In this document: positions 22,120 through 33,721 of the stretch, piece after piece | How the letters are laid out: each line of letters starts with the position of its first letter | How positions within the stretch are numbered: the stretch's first letter is position 1 | Assembly (NCBI GenBank): GCA_008477525.1 | Contig: SPDT01000007.1 | Span: 2,914,001-2,978,000 of the forward strand | Length of the DNA stretch: 64,000 nt | Direction: 5' to 3' | Source: Hypomyces perniciosus | Lineage: Eukaryota > Ascomycota > Sordariomycetes > Hypocreales > Hypocreaceae | Position numbers and translations under genes: made by a program | Notes under the pieces: generated by a model | Database searches by the model: none | Told to the model about the DNA's origin: nothing | What the model saw: the letters and a program-made list of their open reading frames with translations, nothing else

Positions 22120-23418
22120 TCACCGTATAAACTCCTTTAGATCCTTGGTATCCTCAAATGATACTTTTCCATCCTTGTTAACTGATGCCACGTGAATCAC
22201 ACTGACAGCATCCTGATCCACCGTCTTCGTGGAGTTCTCACTTTGAGGCTTGCTGGCCAACTCTACCGCTGTAGGTAGTGCACCAGCCGGTGCATCAGCA
22301 ATTTCATTCACTTGCTCATTCGACAGGGTGTCCGCGACACGAACGCCTCGACTGGATAAGAGGAGAGTGGTGGGACCTTTGAAATGTAAGAATAGCCTGT
22401 CGCCCCAGATTGTTCGCCTGGCTGTCGTTCGCAGACTGTAGAGTACACGGGAGAGGAACTTGTATGCATCTGTCTTGCGCATGTTCCTGATGAATTCGGT
22501 TTCGGGAATCCAAGAAGTCAGAGATGGCACCTGAAGTCGGAGGCTGGCACTCTTGAATCGGAAGGGTAGTGGACGATGCTTAGAGACTGCGTATGCGACA
22601 ACGCTGCCCGGATGAGCAACAAATTCCTCGCCCTCCGAGAGTGTCAGTTGATAAGTCTGGCCAGGGGCAGACAAAGCCGCTAAACCACGACCCGTCACAA
22701 ATGTGCTGCCCCAGTGTGCGAGCGACAGCGATCTTTGGATCCGCGACGAGAGTGTAAGAGTATGGCCCGTCCAGGCCAGCAGGGCGTTGCGCTGGGTCAC
22801 CATCCAATCGGTCGTTCCATCGAGATGGAGAACAGTGAATGTCGTAGTCAGCGACTTGGTAGAGATCAGAGCCGTGATTGGGGTCGTTGCGGATATCCTT
22901 TGGTAGACAAAGGGAACCCCAAAGGGCGCTCGTCCGAGGGGATTTAATAACGACAGGGTAGATTGCGCCTGCAGCCCAGATACATTAGCCCGGCCTCTGT
23001 CTTCATTCCAACTCTTATTCATCCCACGCCATGCCACCTTACATTTTCGGGGGCTCCTGCGACGGCGACCAGTGTTCCACGTCGTGTGTAGAGCTTTTGC
23101 GACGCTGAGAGCGTTACCGAGAGGAGTGAATATGGCGACCCGAGGACCTCGAACCGGGCATCTTTGACAACCATCATCGTCAGCCTCAATTCCGAAACAA
23201 TCGCAGATCTACAATCGCAGGCGACAGACAGCCTTACCAGATGTGTCCCTGGTGCTCGCAACAGGCGCACCAAATGCATCTCCCCCGCCAACCCTGGGCG
23301 AATCTGTGCTGGGAGTGGCACTGATCTGAATGCCCCGGCATTGCCAGCACACATATGTTGTCGGCCGCTGTATGCGCAGTGTGCGCGCCGTCCGTAACAG
23401 CGGCGATGGGCGCCTCAT
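22120..23418 (-). CDS. AIM24: Aim24-family mitochondrial protein
   Basis: Exons 23418-23238, 23161-23043 and 22968-22120 (introns 76 and 74 bp) give 382 residues. The N-terminus is an arginine-rich presequence ([17 protein letters not shown]). The Aim24 beta-fold follows: [66 protein letters not shown] and [20 protein letters not shown]. Yeast Aim24 sits in the mitochondrial inner membrane and supports cristae organisation with MICOS. Intron 1 contains a 10-bp direct repeat (CTGCGATTGT) a few bases apart. The gene is divergent from the kinesin gene over a ~400-bp shared upstream region. Confidence 0.93.
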
Positions 23419-23816
23419 TGTGCCTCTGGTCGAGCTCTTGCGAGCTTCTCGAGATTTGAGGTTGAGCTGCTCACAATTGATCAGATAGCATCTGACGCTA
23501 AAAGTTCGGCAATTGACGCAAAAAACGCCTGAGGCTCGGGACGGCCTTTCCCGGCCCCCGGACGTCACATCGTTTTCACGTGTTGTTGCTGGGGCAACGC
23601 GCATTGCTTGGACCACCCACCATTGTACCTTGTCCGCAAGTTTGTATGTCGAAAATACGGTCACTCTACGATCCGAACCTTTCTCTAGGAACACACGGGA
23701 GTCTCCCGCCATTACCTTACTAACCAGGAATCTTGATCGATTCCAACCCGTGACACGCTCCAATCCACGCTGGCCGTTCGCTCTCCTCCTTGCCCCCAGG
23801 CTCAATCGACTGTCCA
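23419..23816. promoter_or_regulatory. Divergent promoter region AIM24 / kinesin-10
   Basis: 398 bp separate the two start codons, so both promoters must lie here or overlap the 5' ends. A CACGTG E-box occurs at about 23577 (TTTTCACGTGTTG). No TATA box is obvious. Whether the genes are co-regulated is unknown. Confidence 0.5.
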
Positions 23817-26059
23817 ATGTCGGTCCGCGTCGTCGCTAGGATACGTCCTCTCCTCCTCAAGGAGCTGGAGAAGGACATCATCGTCCGCGCCGAAAGCGTT
23901 GAGTCTGGCAAGCCCACGACGATTGTCAAGATCCCCAACCCCAGGAACGAAGGCGAGGAGTTCTCGTTTGCGTTCAATGGCGTCTACGATCAACTAACGT
24001 CGCAGGAGACCCTGTTTACTTCAGAAGGTGCGCATCTTTTTTCTTCCTTCCCCTCGTGTCGAACGCGTCTAGGCGGGCTGTCTTGTTAACCCAAACAGTG
24101 GCACCACATCTGAAATCACTATTCCAGGGTCTCGATGTCACCATCTTCGCGTATGGTGTCACCGGCACGGGCAAGACGCACACGATGCGAGGAGGGCTTA
24201 AGCTGGCCGACCGAGGTGTGATTCCCCGGTTGCTGAGTGGTATCTTCCGTAGAGGGAAGAAGATCATGAAGGAGTCAGAGGGAAACACGATTGTGGAGGT
24301 CGCCCTTTCATATTATGAGATCTACAATGACAAGGTCTACGACCTTCTGGAGCCCCCCGAAAAGCGTACACCCACTGGACTGCCTCTGCGGGCGGAGGCC
24401 AGTGGCAAGACAGTTGTCGTGGGCCTAACGGAACGGGCTTGTAGTGACCTCAAGGACTTTGAGAAGTTGTACATCGAGGCCAACAACAACCGAGTGACGG
24501 CTGCTACTAAGCTCAACGCCCACAGCAGTCGAAGTCACGCTATTCTGCGGGTCAAGCTAACTCAAACAACCGGTAACATGGTTCGTGAGAGCACAGCATC
24601 TGCCATCGATCTTGCTGGTTCGGAGGACAACCGCCGGACAGATAACGGCAAGGAGAGACTTGTGGAATCGGCCGCCATCAACAAGAGTCTCTTCGTCCTC
24701 AGCCAGTGCATCGATGCCATCTCGCGGGGAGACAAGAGGATACCGTACCGGGAATCCAAAATGACCCGCATCCTGTCGCTTGGCCAGAACAATGGCATCA
24801 CCATCATGATTTTGAATTTGTCCCCACTGCGCAGCTATCACCTGGATACCCTGAGTAGCTTGAATGTTAGCTCTCGCGCCAAGCGGATTGAAGTCCGTGA
24901 GATTGAGAATGAGGTTGTGTTCAAACAAGTTCCTAGGACGAACTCCAACCCCAACGGGGCGGCTGCCCAGCGTCAGCCATTGCGACCGCTGGCCAATGCC
25001 ATCAATGCTCATAACGTCCACAACGGAAACGTTGCGGCCAAGGCTGCCGAAGTGACCAAGCCAGTCAAGGCATTCAGTGTCTATACGGATAAGGCAAAGC
25101 CCTCGGCCATTGCCCGACCTCCAGCAAACTCGGGCCAGGTTCGGACCACAACCTCCCAAAAGCGACCTTCTGATCACGAGCCTGTCGCTCGACCGAGCAA
25201 GCTTGCACGGCCTATAAATCACTCTTACCGGACACCACAAACTCCCAAATTCCAGCAGGAATCTGTCACAGTAACGGCGGCTGAAATCGAGGCCATGGTG
25301 GAGAAGAAGGTCAGCGAGATTCTGGCAGCAAGAATTGCCGCCGAGAAGTCGGCACAACACTCCCAGACCCAGGCACAGCCCGAAGTCAGCGATGCGATGC
25401 AGAGGCGCCTGGAGGCTCTGGAGCGACGAATTGAAAGTGATGACTGGAGAGACGATGCCAAGTCTGATGGGCTGCGACATCTGCTTGCGGCAAGGCAGCA
25501 TAAGGAAAAGGGTGATGATGCGGCGACTTTGAAGGCGTACGAGATGGCCCTTCCTTATTTTCCCGGCCAAGTCAAGCTGCTGAACAAGATTGAGCGACTT
25601 CGTGCACGCCTAGGATTGTCTGGAGAGGTGTCTCCTGCACGAAGTGATATCAAGAAGGACAAGAAGAGGAGGCGCAAGGTCGTGACCGAAGACGAGGACA
25701 GCATCTACCACGATGCTGAGGCAGATGGGGAGGAGGAATGTTATGTTCCCACTCCCAAGATCAAGTCTCGCCAGCTAAAGGCGAGAACTGCGGCGAAGAC
25801 GGTTCTGTCAGACGAGGATGTCCCGGCATCACCGCGGACACAGCAGCTCCTGGACGTTGTTAACACTCGAGATCTGACTCAAATTAGAGGACTCGTAGGA
25901 TTTGGGGCCAAGAAGGCACAGGACCTCGTGGATTACCTGGAGCTTGCCAGCGCAGAGAGCGGTGGCGAAATTGAAAGCCTGTCACAGCTGCGGGCTATAC
26001 CCGGCATGGGCGGAAGGGCAGTAGACCGAGCATATGAAGGATTGCCGGCAATGGCATAA
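23817..26059 (+). CDS. Kinesin-10 (KIF22/Kid-like) chromokinesin
   Basis: Exon 1 is 23817-24027, a 71-bp intron follows, and exon 2 is 24099-26059; the protein is 723 residues. The motor domain (~1-330) has the P-loop GVTGTGKTHT, switch I NAHSSRSHAI and switch II DLAGSEDNRRT. DNRRT after DLAGSE and YHLDTLSSLNVSSRAK are characteristic of the Kid family. A basic, proline-rich neck/tail (~330-450) precedes a predicted coiled coil (~455-490). The last ~70 residues form a helix-hairpin-helix DNA-binding region (LTQIRGLVGFGAKKAQDLVD, LSQLRAIPGMGGRAVDRAYE), as in KIF22. The expected role is microtubule-based positioning of chromosomes in mitosis. The P-loop has V where most kinesins have Q (GQTGTGKT) and KIF22 has P. 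Confidence 0.92.
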
Positions 26060-27556
26060 GCATAGTTGGTAGAGACGGTGCCACCTTGGATAAGAATCGC
26101 TTGAAGAGGCGATTGAAGCATATATGGCGTTGGGGTGTTCAGCATTGCATCTGGTTGTCGTCGTCGTCGGCTCAAATGGGTGAGCGAGCCATTGAAATTG
26201 ATTTCTCCGCATGTTTGTTTACATGCACATTCAAATGTTTTCTTCTTCTTTCCTTTGTTCTTCGGTGATTGGTGATATGCGTGGTTTTCTCTTGTTGCAA
26301 GTCTAGACTGACTGACAACGACTTATCCAGTACATAAGGTAATTATTATATTATTATACTTCTAGCAGAGATCTCATTCGTAGACGGAGGGTTTCAACAT
26401 TCACGCTAAACGCGGCATTTGAATGGATAATATTTCTTTTTGTCTCAAGACATGGCGGTTTGACCAGTGAAGCTTGATGCACTGCATTCCCGTGCTGACA
26501 ACGCATGTGTTGTCGAGACAGATCAAGTTCTGAAACAAAGGCTTCAATGTATGGTTTGCGTGCAGCCAGTCAACAAGTGGGAACCATTATCACCATGCCA
26601 CGGCTAAAACCTCTCCGTATGCAGATTAGTAAAAAAAAAAACAGACAACTCCATTTTAGGCGTTCGGCTAGGTTGTTGTTAAGCTGATTGGCCACTCAGG
26701 ATTTCCTAAGATGGAATGTCGTTTCAGCCGGGAGTGTCGGACAACCAGTCGATTGATTGATTGATTGATTGATTGATTGGGTGGTTTGCGCAATCCATAG
26801 AGTGAGATGCGCAATGCATGATGCTAGTCCACATCCGCACCTCTAGCATGTTTCACGACACCTGGAGCTGCTGGTGATTGCTTTTGTATGGATGCTTTTT
26901 GTAGTACATATGTCCACAGGGAGAAAAGCGAGTGAGGCAAAAGCAATGTTAATGCAGATATTGGTGGAGCGAGCAATGGAGAGACAAAACCAGCAGCCAA
27001 GTCCACACATTTCACCTATTATTGATTGATTGGCATGTAGGCCTACTTCATACATTCACAGCAACATCGCGCGAGGCATTCAGCAGGCTGAAAAAAAAGG
27101 ACGAGACGCCCATGTGGTCTCGTAATTTTGCATCTATGTACAAAGCCGTTCCGTTTTGGAGAGTATACATACCCTCCCGTCATGGCCAACATATCAGAGA
27201 ATGCAGTGCCTAACTCCGCATAATATGATGATGATGATGATGCTGATGCTTAACTCCATGAGAAATTTGTCCAACGCGCGCCTTCAGGTAGCTAAATCCC
27301 TTAAGCAAGTAGCGTGAGGGTATAAAGCATACATGGGGGAACGGACAAACAGCAAAACATGGCCATGTAGAAATACAACAACAATATTCGTAACAAAGCG
27401 GCGCACACGTCGTCGTGTGTGTTCGCCGCTTGGTGGTCGTAACCAAAAGCTTCCACGATTTCCTCCTCATTACCGTCACGTCAACCCAGCAAACCGTACA
27501 CCACCCCGAGTAACCATGCCTCTTTGTATTGTATGATATCTTTTTCTTGGAGTGCT
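26060..27556. other. Gene-free region with a GATT microsatellite
   Basis: About 1.5 kb between two convergent genes. It holds the 26751-26779 GATT repeat, poly-A runs near 26630 and 27090, and an ATG-repeat run at 27226-27243. No ORF has a recognisable domain. Confidence 0.55.
26751..26779. repeat. GATT tetranucleotide microsatellite
   Basis: Seven and a quarter perfect GATT units in tandem in non-coding DNA. Likely polymorphic in length by slippage. Confidence 0.95.
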
Positions 27557-27916
27557 TCACCGAATCATGCTTGTCCGCCTGTCTACTGTTCGCTGTGATG
27601 ACTCCTTCGTGCCGAACCCAGGCATTGAGCTGAATCGGTTTAATCTCTTGCGCTCTGGTGTGGGGGTAGGTGATACGCTGTTTTGGGCTGCAATGGTGGC
27701 GACAGACGGTCTCTCTCCGTGTAGAGCATCAATACGGCTGGCGCTCGAGTCTGCCGAGGAGCCTGTGCTATTTGGTGTTTGGTAGATGTACTCGCCATCC
27801 ACATAGATGGCGTTGGAGACGAAGGTAGAGCGACGATTGCGACGGCGGGTGTAGCGTTGCTCAAGACGGAAGAGCTCAAGCTTGGCTTGAATGCGATCGA
27901 AGAGACTTTGGCCCAT
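27557..27916 (-). CDS. Small uncharacterised protein with basic motif
   Basis: Single-exon ORF of 119 residues from MGQSLFDRIQAKLELFR. A basic helix (ELFRLEQRYTRRRNRRSTF) is followed by NAIYVDGEYIYQTPN, a compact motif that looks conserved in filamentous fungi, and a Ser/Pro-rich tail (TPTPERKRLNRFSSMPGFG). I recall similar hypothetical proteins but no function. The frame is open further upstream to 28036; the ATG at 27916 was chosen because it begins the conserved-looking part and MGQSLF is preceded by text of poor codon quality. Confidence 0.65.
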   Translation of the reverse strand: MGQSLFDRIQAKLELFRLEQRYTRRRNRRSTFVSNAIYVDGEYIYQTPNSTGSSADSSASRIDALHGERPSVATIAAQNSVSPTPTPERKRLNRFSSMPGFGTKESSQRTVDRRTSMIR

Positions 27917-28261
27917 GATTGCAATAGTGTGTAAAGGAGTCGAGGAAAACGAAGTTGTGGTGTTGTGAGATGGTGATCGAATGTGGGAGGCGATGGCTGA
28001 GAGTTTGTTCTTCCGTATTGGGAATGCGTCGACCACGAAGGTTCTGGGCTAGCTTGAGCTTATGGACTTAGAGGTAAAGTCTCGCTCTCGTCGAAATCTG
28101 GCGAATTGGATGGTTACGGGTTTTCAAGGAGTGCAGGAACGGTTGCGGAGGGACTGCTGGGAATTCCGCTGGCCGGTTGGTTGGTGATGGTTGAATATGA
28201 GTGACAAAAAAGAGCGAGCGACAAGAGGTTGGGAGCTGCGGCTGCAGGGATGTCTGTTGAA

Positions 28262-28392
28262 GCTCGAGAGCGAGAGGGAGTGAGATGAGAGAGTGTGAGA
28301 GTGAGAGAGTGAGAGAGTGGGAGAGAGCGAAGAAAGCGAGGAAAAGAGAGCGAAGAAAGCGAGGAAAAGAGAGCGAGAGAAGCTGCAGAACT
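28262..28392. repeat. Purine-rich GA tract in upstream region
   Basis: A strand-asymmetric run of GAGAGTGAGAGAGTG-type units, including a near-perfect direct repeat of GCGAAGAAAGCGAGGAAAAG. It lies about 350-480 bp upstream of the small 119-aa gene. Polypurine tracts of this kind are common in fungal promoters. Confidence 0.75.
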
Positions 28393-30409
28393 GGGGTGGA
28401 GGAGGAAGATTATTAGTACTATTGCTGTTACTAGTATGTATAAGGAAGACGAGGAAAGGACCTTGCAGAAGGACCTTGCATCTGGGCCCTGGATAAGCCT
28501 GCATGTCAGGCGTGCTGGTGGATGCATCTGGCGGCCTGGGCCCTGGAAAAATGGAGCATTAGCGGACTAGTGGGGGGCTGTCATGGGTTTTTAGGGCCTT
28601 TGGGTGTCTTGACTCTGGAGCGTCTGTGTTCTCCAGGGGCCCATGGCTTGAAGACTCCACTAAGCAGCCTGATGATTCATGAGCTTATGTTGCAGCGCAT
28701 AGCATTAAGATTAGTACTAATAATACCACCACTGCTGTGTACTCTGAGCTGGAGATGCCACCGGGATATGAGTTTAATATTACAAAAGTCTAGGTCGTCT
28801 ACGAAGTACAAGTAGTAGAAGTACAAGTAGTAGTAGTACTACTACAGAGTACTCGTGCGAGTATGTGCTACAGCGTTATTCTCTCATACCCCGTACCATA
28901 CCTGCAACGCCTCGTAACAACGGCAGAACTACTCGTACTCGTACTAATAGTTAATAGTATTAACTGGGCCCTTCATCCTTTGCAATAAATTGGAGATCCC
29001 CATCGTTCCCCATCGCGGGCTGGTGCAGGGGCTTCTGAATGGCCAGAGAGCCCGCAGCCCAGCTTGAGTCCAAACTGCTAGAGCCATCCGGATGCGCCAA
29101 TAACTTGCATGTCGACGCCGCGCGTCGAACGATCAATTGGGTGCTTCCACACTTAGCCGCACCTGGTAAGCACCAGGACGCCGTTGCGATCTTTGGCTGG
29201 TTAAGCGACATTGCCAGCGGAGGGGGTTCGACATCAGGTGTCGTGAGTGTGCGGAGTAAAATACTCGTAAGCCCAATTGTGTCAGTTTGCTATTGTTTTG
29301 TCTTGATTGAAATTGCAAGCGTATCGTATCTCCGTGACATTCGTTTGCGACTAGATAGACCTTGTGACGGATTTACTGAAAATCCTTGATAAGATAGATA
29401 CCACGACGATAGCATCACAAGATACTCCGTACTCCGTACAAACCTCGGTACCGTCTTCATCCCCTGTACTACGAGTACTGCTAGTACGGAATACCTCGTA
29501 CTCTGCCCTATTTTAGCCGTTGCTCGTTCACCCGTTTTGCTAACCGCAAAAAGACCGAGAAGGCGCGATGATACGTTGCTATGAACCAAACTTTGCATCC
29601 CCTTTTCTACGAGGATTCTGGAAAAGGAATGCGTACCGAGATGTCCGTGCCGACGGCAAATGCATGTAAGATGTTGGCTAAAGTCAACCATGTCACACGA
29701 CACCAGTGCTACTATTACTCGTACTCCGTACTTTATACACAAGAGGAGAATTGGAGCACGATAGTATCATGGTGCTGCTTCCTAATCAATCTTGATACAA
29801 GTGTACGTCAAAAGGCAAGTAAGTGCTAAGCATAAAACCCTCAATGTTTGATCCCACCAGATCGGCCGAGTCTTGTGCTCCCGCAATCCGACTGTTTGTC
29901 TCGGGTACCTTGCAGATACGAAGTCTTGTGCTTCGATATGGTTTTATCTGATATCCCCAATTCGGTACCTACGTCATCTTTCAACGGCTGGCTCGCGTCC
30001 GCTTTCTCTATTCGGCACACCCCGCGCTCGAGTTGCACCACCAGGAAGGAGCAGGCCATCTTCAGGCATAAGTCAGCAGATGTCTTGCATCGTGAGAGAG
30101 CCCGAGGCTCCTGGAGGTCGCTTGGGAACTCAGGAAGGACCGGATCACAAGATTCGTCCCGTTTCCATATCGGGAACCGCTGTTGTGCACCCGATCCTGA
30201 TATCTGATATCTGGCGAGACAAGATGAGAAGAAATACACTTCTCCAGCCTCATTATCGGCTGCAACTCTGTCGTCTCTTCTGTGATGTCCGGGGTTGATC
30301 GTCATACAAAGTCAGCTACAGGTTCTTCAGCACGGTTTGAGTCTCTCGGGACTTCATCACCTGATACAGTCCACCTCGTTGGAAAGTCTCCCTCCCTGAG
30401 TCAAAGAAA
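28393..30409. other. Gene-free region rich in TAC/GTA motifs
   Basis: About 2 kb before the subtilisin gene. It contains AGTACAAGTAGTAGAAGTAC-like runs near 28805-28860, a double TACTCCGTAC at 29423-29439 and another at 29721-29731. Overlapping ORFs on both strands at 29841-30305 have no domain and mirror each other, as expected of chance in GC-balanced DNA. Confidence 0.55.
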
Positions 30410-33340
30410 ATGCGATCCCACAGCGTTTGGGTCCTCGCGGCCCTAGCCGGGGGGGCCATGTCTCTGAGGAATGGACAGAAGAAAGTCCTAAACGAGCTCA
30501 ATCCGCGTCCTCCGGTGGAAACCCACTCTGTCCTCACAAAGAAGTATCTACTTGAGGTTCAAAAGGTTAGATACACTTCGCTGTTTTTGCAGCATTGATC
30601 ACGGGCTCACCCATTCCCTACCTTGTCAGGGCAGGAGCATCGCCAGCATCGCCCGACAACTTGTGTCAGAACAACCGTTTAGGGACGGTCCGTACTTCAG
30701 ACAGTTTGACTGTGGTGACATATTCGGCGGCATGGTCATTGAAACAGGCTCGGACAACGTCGATACATTGAGCGCAATTGATGGCGTTGCCAAGGTTTGG
30801 CAGATGAAAACGGTACCCATGATGTCGGCAGTGAAGCGAGTAAAGATTGCTCCAGAGGCCAAGATTTACAACTACTCTATGCACCAGTGGACTGGCGTTG
30901 ATAAGCTCCACGCAGCGGGCATCAGGGGCAAAGGAGCCACCATCGCCATCATTGACACTGGCGTAGATTACACTCACTCAGCAGTATGTGACCTCTATCC
31001 CGGCCATCAATTAACATTACTAATACTGCACAAAAGCTCGGTGGTTGTTTTGGACCTGGTTGCAAGGTTGCTGGAGGCTATGATCTTGTTGGTGCTCAGT
31101 GTAAGCTCTCAACCAAATATTGGCATGTTCCCAACGTCACGTAGAGCTGATCTGTCAATACAGGGGACACTCACAACGAGAAGCGTCATCCAAAGAGCCC
31201 AGATGGTGACCCTATGGACGTTCATGGCCATGGGACGCATGTTGCCGGAATTCTTGCGGCGGAAAACGAATGGTTAAGGCGCCACCTTTACGATTCTTCG
31301 AGCAACTTCTGATTCTTTTTTTGTATAGGCTCATCGGTGTTGCCCCTGATGCCAAGATTCTCTCTTACAAGGTCTTCGCAGATGTACGATAGCCCATCTC
31401 CTGCCCAACTAACCGAAGCTAATACGGTCATCTCACCTAGACTCCCTACGACACAGATGAAGAAACGCTTATCCAGGCCTTTTGTGATGCCTACAGCGCA
31501 GGGGTGGCGTCTACCAATGCTTCGCACCATACCCTAGTACAAGCTAACTTCTGGGTAGGCCGATATCATCACGGCAAGCATCGGTCGGCCTAATGGGTTT
31601 ACCGATGATCCTTGGGCTCTGATTGCCAGTCGAATTGTGGAAAGGGGAGTGGTAGTTACGATCTCGGCCGGAAACGAGGGCACTATTGGGCCATTCTTCT
31701 CTAGCAGCGGCTCCAATGGTCGCGGTGTCTTGGCCGTCGCCGCCATCAATGTCACCGGGAATCCAAACATCAGCACGTCCGATCCATCTGCGGCACCTCT
31801 ACCAGCCACTTTCACTACCTGGGGCCCGACCAACGAACTACTCATCAAGCCAGATATCGGGGCGCCAGGCTATGAAGTGGTTAGTACGATTCCAGGTGAG
31901 GGATATGAAGCGATGAGCGGCACATCCATGGCTGCCCCATACATTGCTGGCATTGCTGCATTATACATATCCAAACATGGTGGTCGCGAGCTACACGGGC
32001 CGGGATTTGCGAAGCGACTAGCAGAGCGTATCATATCTAGTGGGCGCAGTGTCGTTTGGTCTACTCGAAGCACCCAGTACGATCACAGGGCTCCTCCATT
32101 CCAGGTTGGCACAGGGCTCGTTAATGCTTTGAAGGTTCTGAACTACAAGACACATTTGTCTTTTGAGTCAATCACCCTGTTTGACTCGGTTCACTTCCAA
32201 CCACGGTGGAGCGCTGAAATCACCAACCTCGGCAATCGAACGGTGGTCTATTCCTTCGAGCTTGAACCGCAGGCTGGGGTGGAAATACTCGATCCGCATT
32301 ACGGCATCAAATCCCTCTATCAACTCAAACCCCTGCGCATCGCCCCACTAGTTGCATTACCCAAGGATTTCATTGTGGCGCCGGGAGAGTCGCGGCAAGC
32401 CGAGTAAGTCTACAGGAACATTCGTGTTGGTCTTCCTGTTGACAAGTTATAGGTTTACCTTTAGTTTTCCGGAGGGAATCGATGATGACTATCTTCCACT
32501 ATACGGTGGGAAGATTTGGGTCAGGGGAAGCAATGGAGAGGATCTCTCAATTCCATACGGAGGTAGGATTCTTGGGAATCGACGATTTGTTTCATGTTAC
32601 GTGCGATTGACAATAATTTGAAATAGGGGCAGCATACGATACAGAAAAAGCCTTTCACAAAATGTTTTTGGGAGAGCCTTCTCTCACCAACTGGAACAAC
32701 AATTGGACGTAAGTGGGCATTGATCGCAGGGATTGAATCAATTCTGACAACCTTCACATAGGTGGTCATTCAATGTCGAGAGCAACCCATTCGACTTTGT
32801 TGAATTGGCTACCAGTCTCAAGTACCCTTGTTTTTATCTCCGCTGGGATGTAAGTGTCTCATATTCCATCTGCCACCATTGACTTTATGCCCAGACAGAG
32901 TCTGACAACCCTGCAGATATTTGACTCATACTGGAATGAGGTGTACTGGCAATTTCCCCCAGTGGTAGGCAGAATGGGCTACATTGGCTCTGCCGCGACG
33001 ATGCGAGATGCAGACTCATACTGGTACTACGATCCAAAGCGCGTGAATAAAGACGACACAGTCGCGTTTCCCCTGACCAGAATTCCTCGTGGATACGGAA
33101 GACATTGGTGGTTTGGCAAGTTGGCCAACGGAACTCAGATCGCACCTGGAAATTACACGTGAGCTATTATGCATATTCGAAAGATGGACATAACTGACCT
33201 GGGTATCATGAAGACTGCGCTTTGCGGCATTGAGGCCGTATGGGAACCCCGATATTTCAGACCATTGGGACATTATGCGCCTGCCTGTGCGCAACATTCA
33301 GATTCTGCCGTATAACCACACAAACTCGACGAGGTCCTGA
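30410..33340 (+). CDS. Secreted subtilisin-like serine protease (S8 family, Vpr-like), 12 exons
   Basis: Twelve exons keep phase throughout: 30410-30565, 30630-30983, 31037-31100, 31164-31272, 31329-31383, 31441-31503, 31559-32403, 32453-32562, 32627-32708, 32762-32849, 32917-33158, 33214-33340. Introns are 49-67 bp; the product is 764 residues. A signal peptide (MRSHSVWVLAALAGGAMS) and an I9-like propeptide precede the catalytic domain. The triad is visible: Asp in IAIIDTGVDYTHSA, His in MDVHGHGTHVAGIL, Ser in EAMSGTSMAAPYIAGIAALY; the oxyanion Asn is in TISAGNEG. The domain is followed by a long C-terminal part with beta-sandwich wording (WSAEITNLGNRTVVYSFEL). Likely an extracellular endoprotease for nutrition or host/substrate breakdown. 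No disruption is seen. Confidence 0.93.
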
Positions 33341-33721
33341 CAGATGTTGAAGCAGCCAAAAGATGAATGGAATTTAATATTGGGAATGAATTATCACGGT
33401 GGATGTGATAGCCCTGACTTGCTATCTTTTTACAAGATGAGATAAACGAGAAGTTGATGTTTTTTTTGAGGCCTGTAGCTACCGAGGGTGTTTCTTCGAA
33501 TACTACAGGTAATTGTAGTAGAGTAGTTAAGCTAGCTTAAGCGTAACCATTTTCTTCTATTTTTTTGACAATTTCAAAAGCTTGTGTTGCCGCCTGTTTG
33601 CCGCTCCTCGTCCAGTGAGCCTTTATTATATCCAGCTAGTCGGGATCAGAGGATGTAGACCAAGGTATGTGTTCTCGTCAACACAAGAAAGACAAATTCG
33701 AGCTACCATTATCTGACCGGC

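Noticed and set aside
24557..25570. 337-codon minus-strand ORF opposite the kinesin
   Set aside because: Antisense shadow; the sense frame carries the motor signatures.
26751..26779. GATT repeat considered as a CRISPR-like or telomere-like array
   Set aside because: A perfect 4-bp tandem repeat without spacers is a microsatellite; the unit is not a telomere repeat.
29841..30305. Overlapping 119-154 codon ORFs on both strands
   Set aside because: Open frames on both strands in the same interval with no domain, directly before the subtilisin start; most likely chance.
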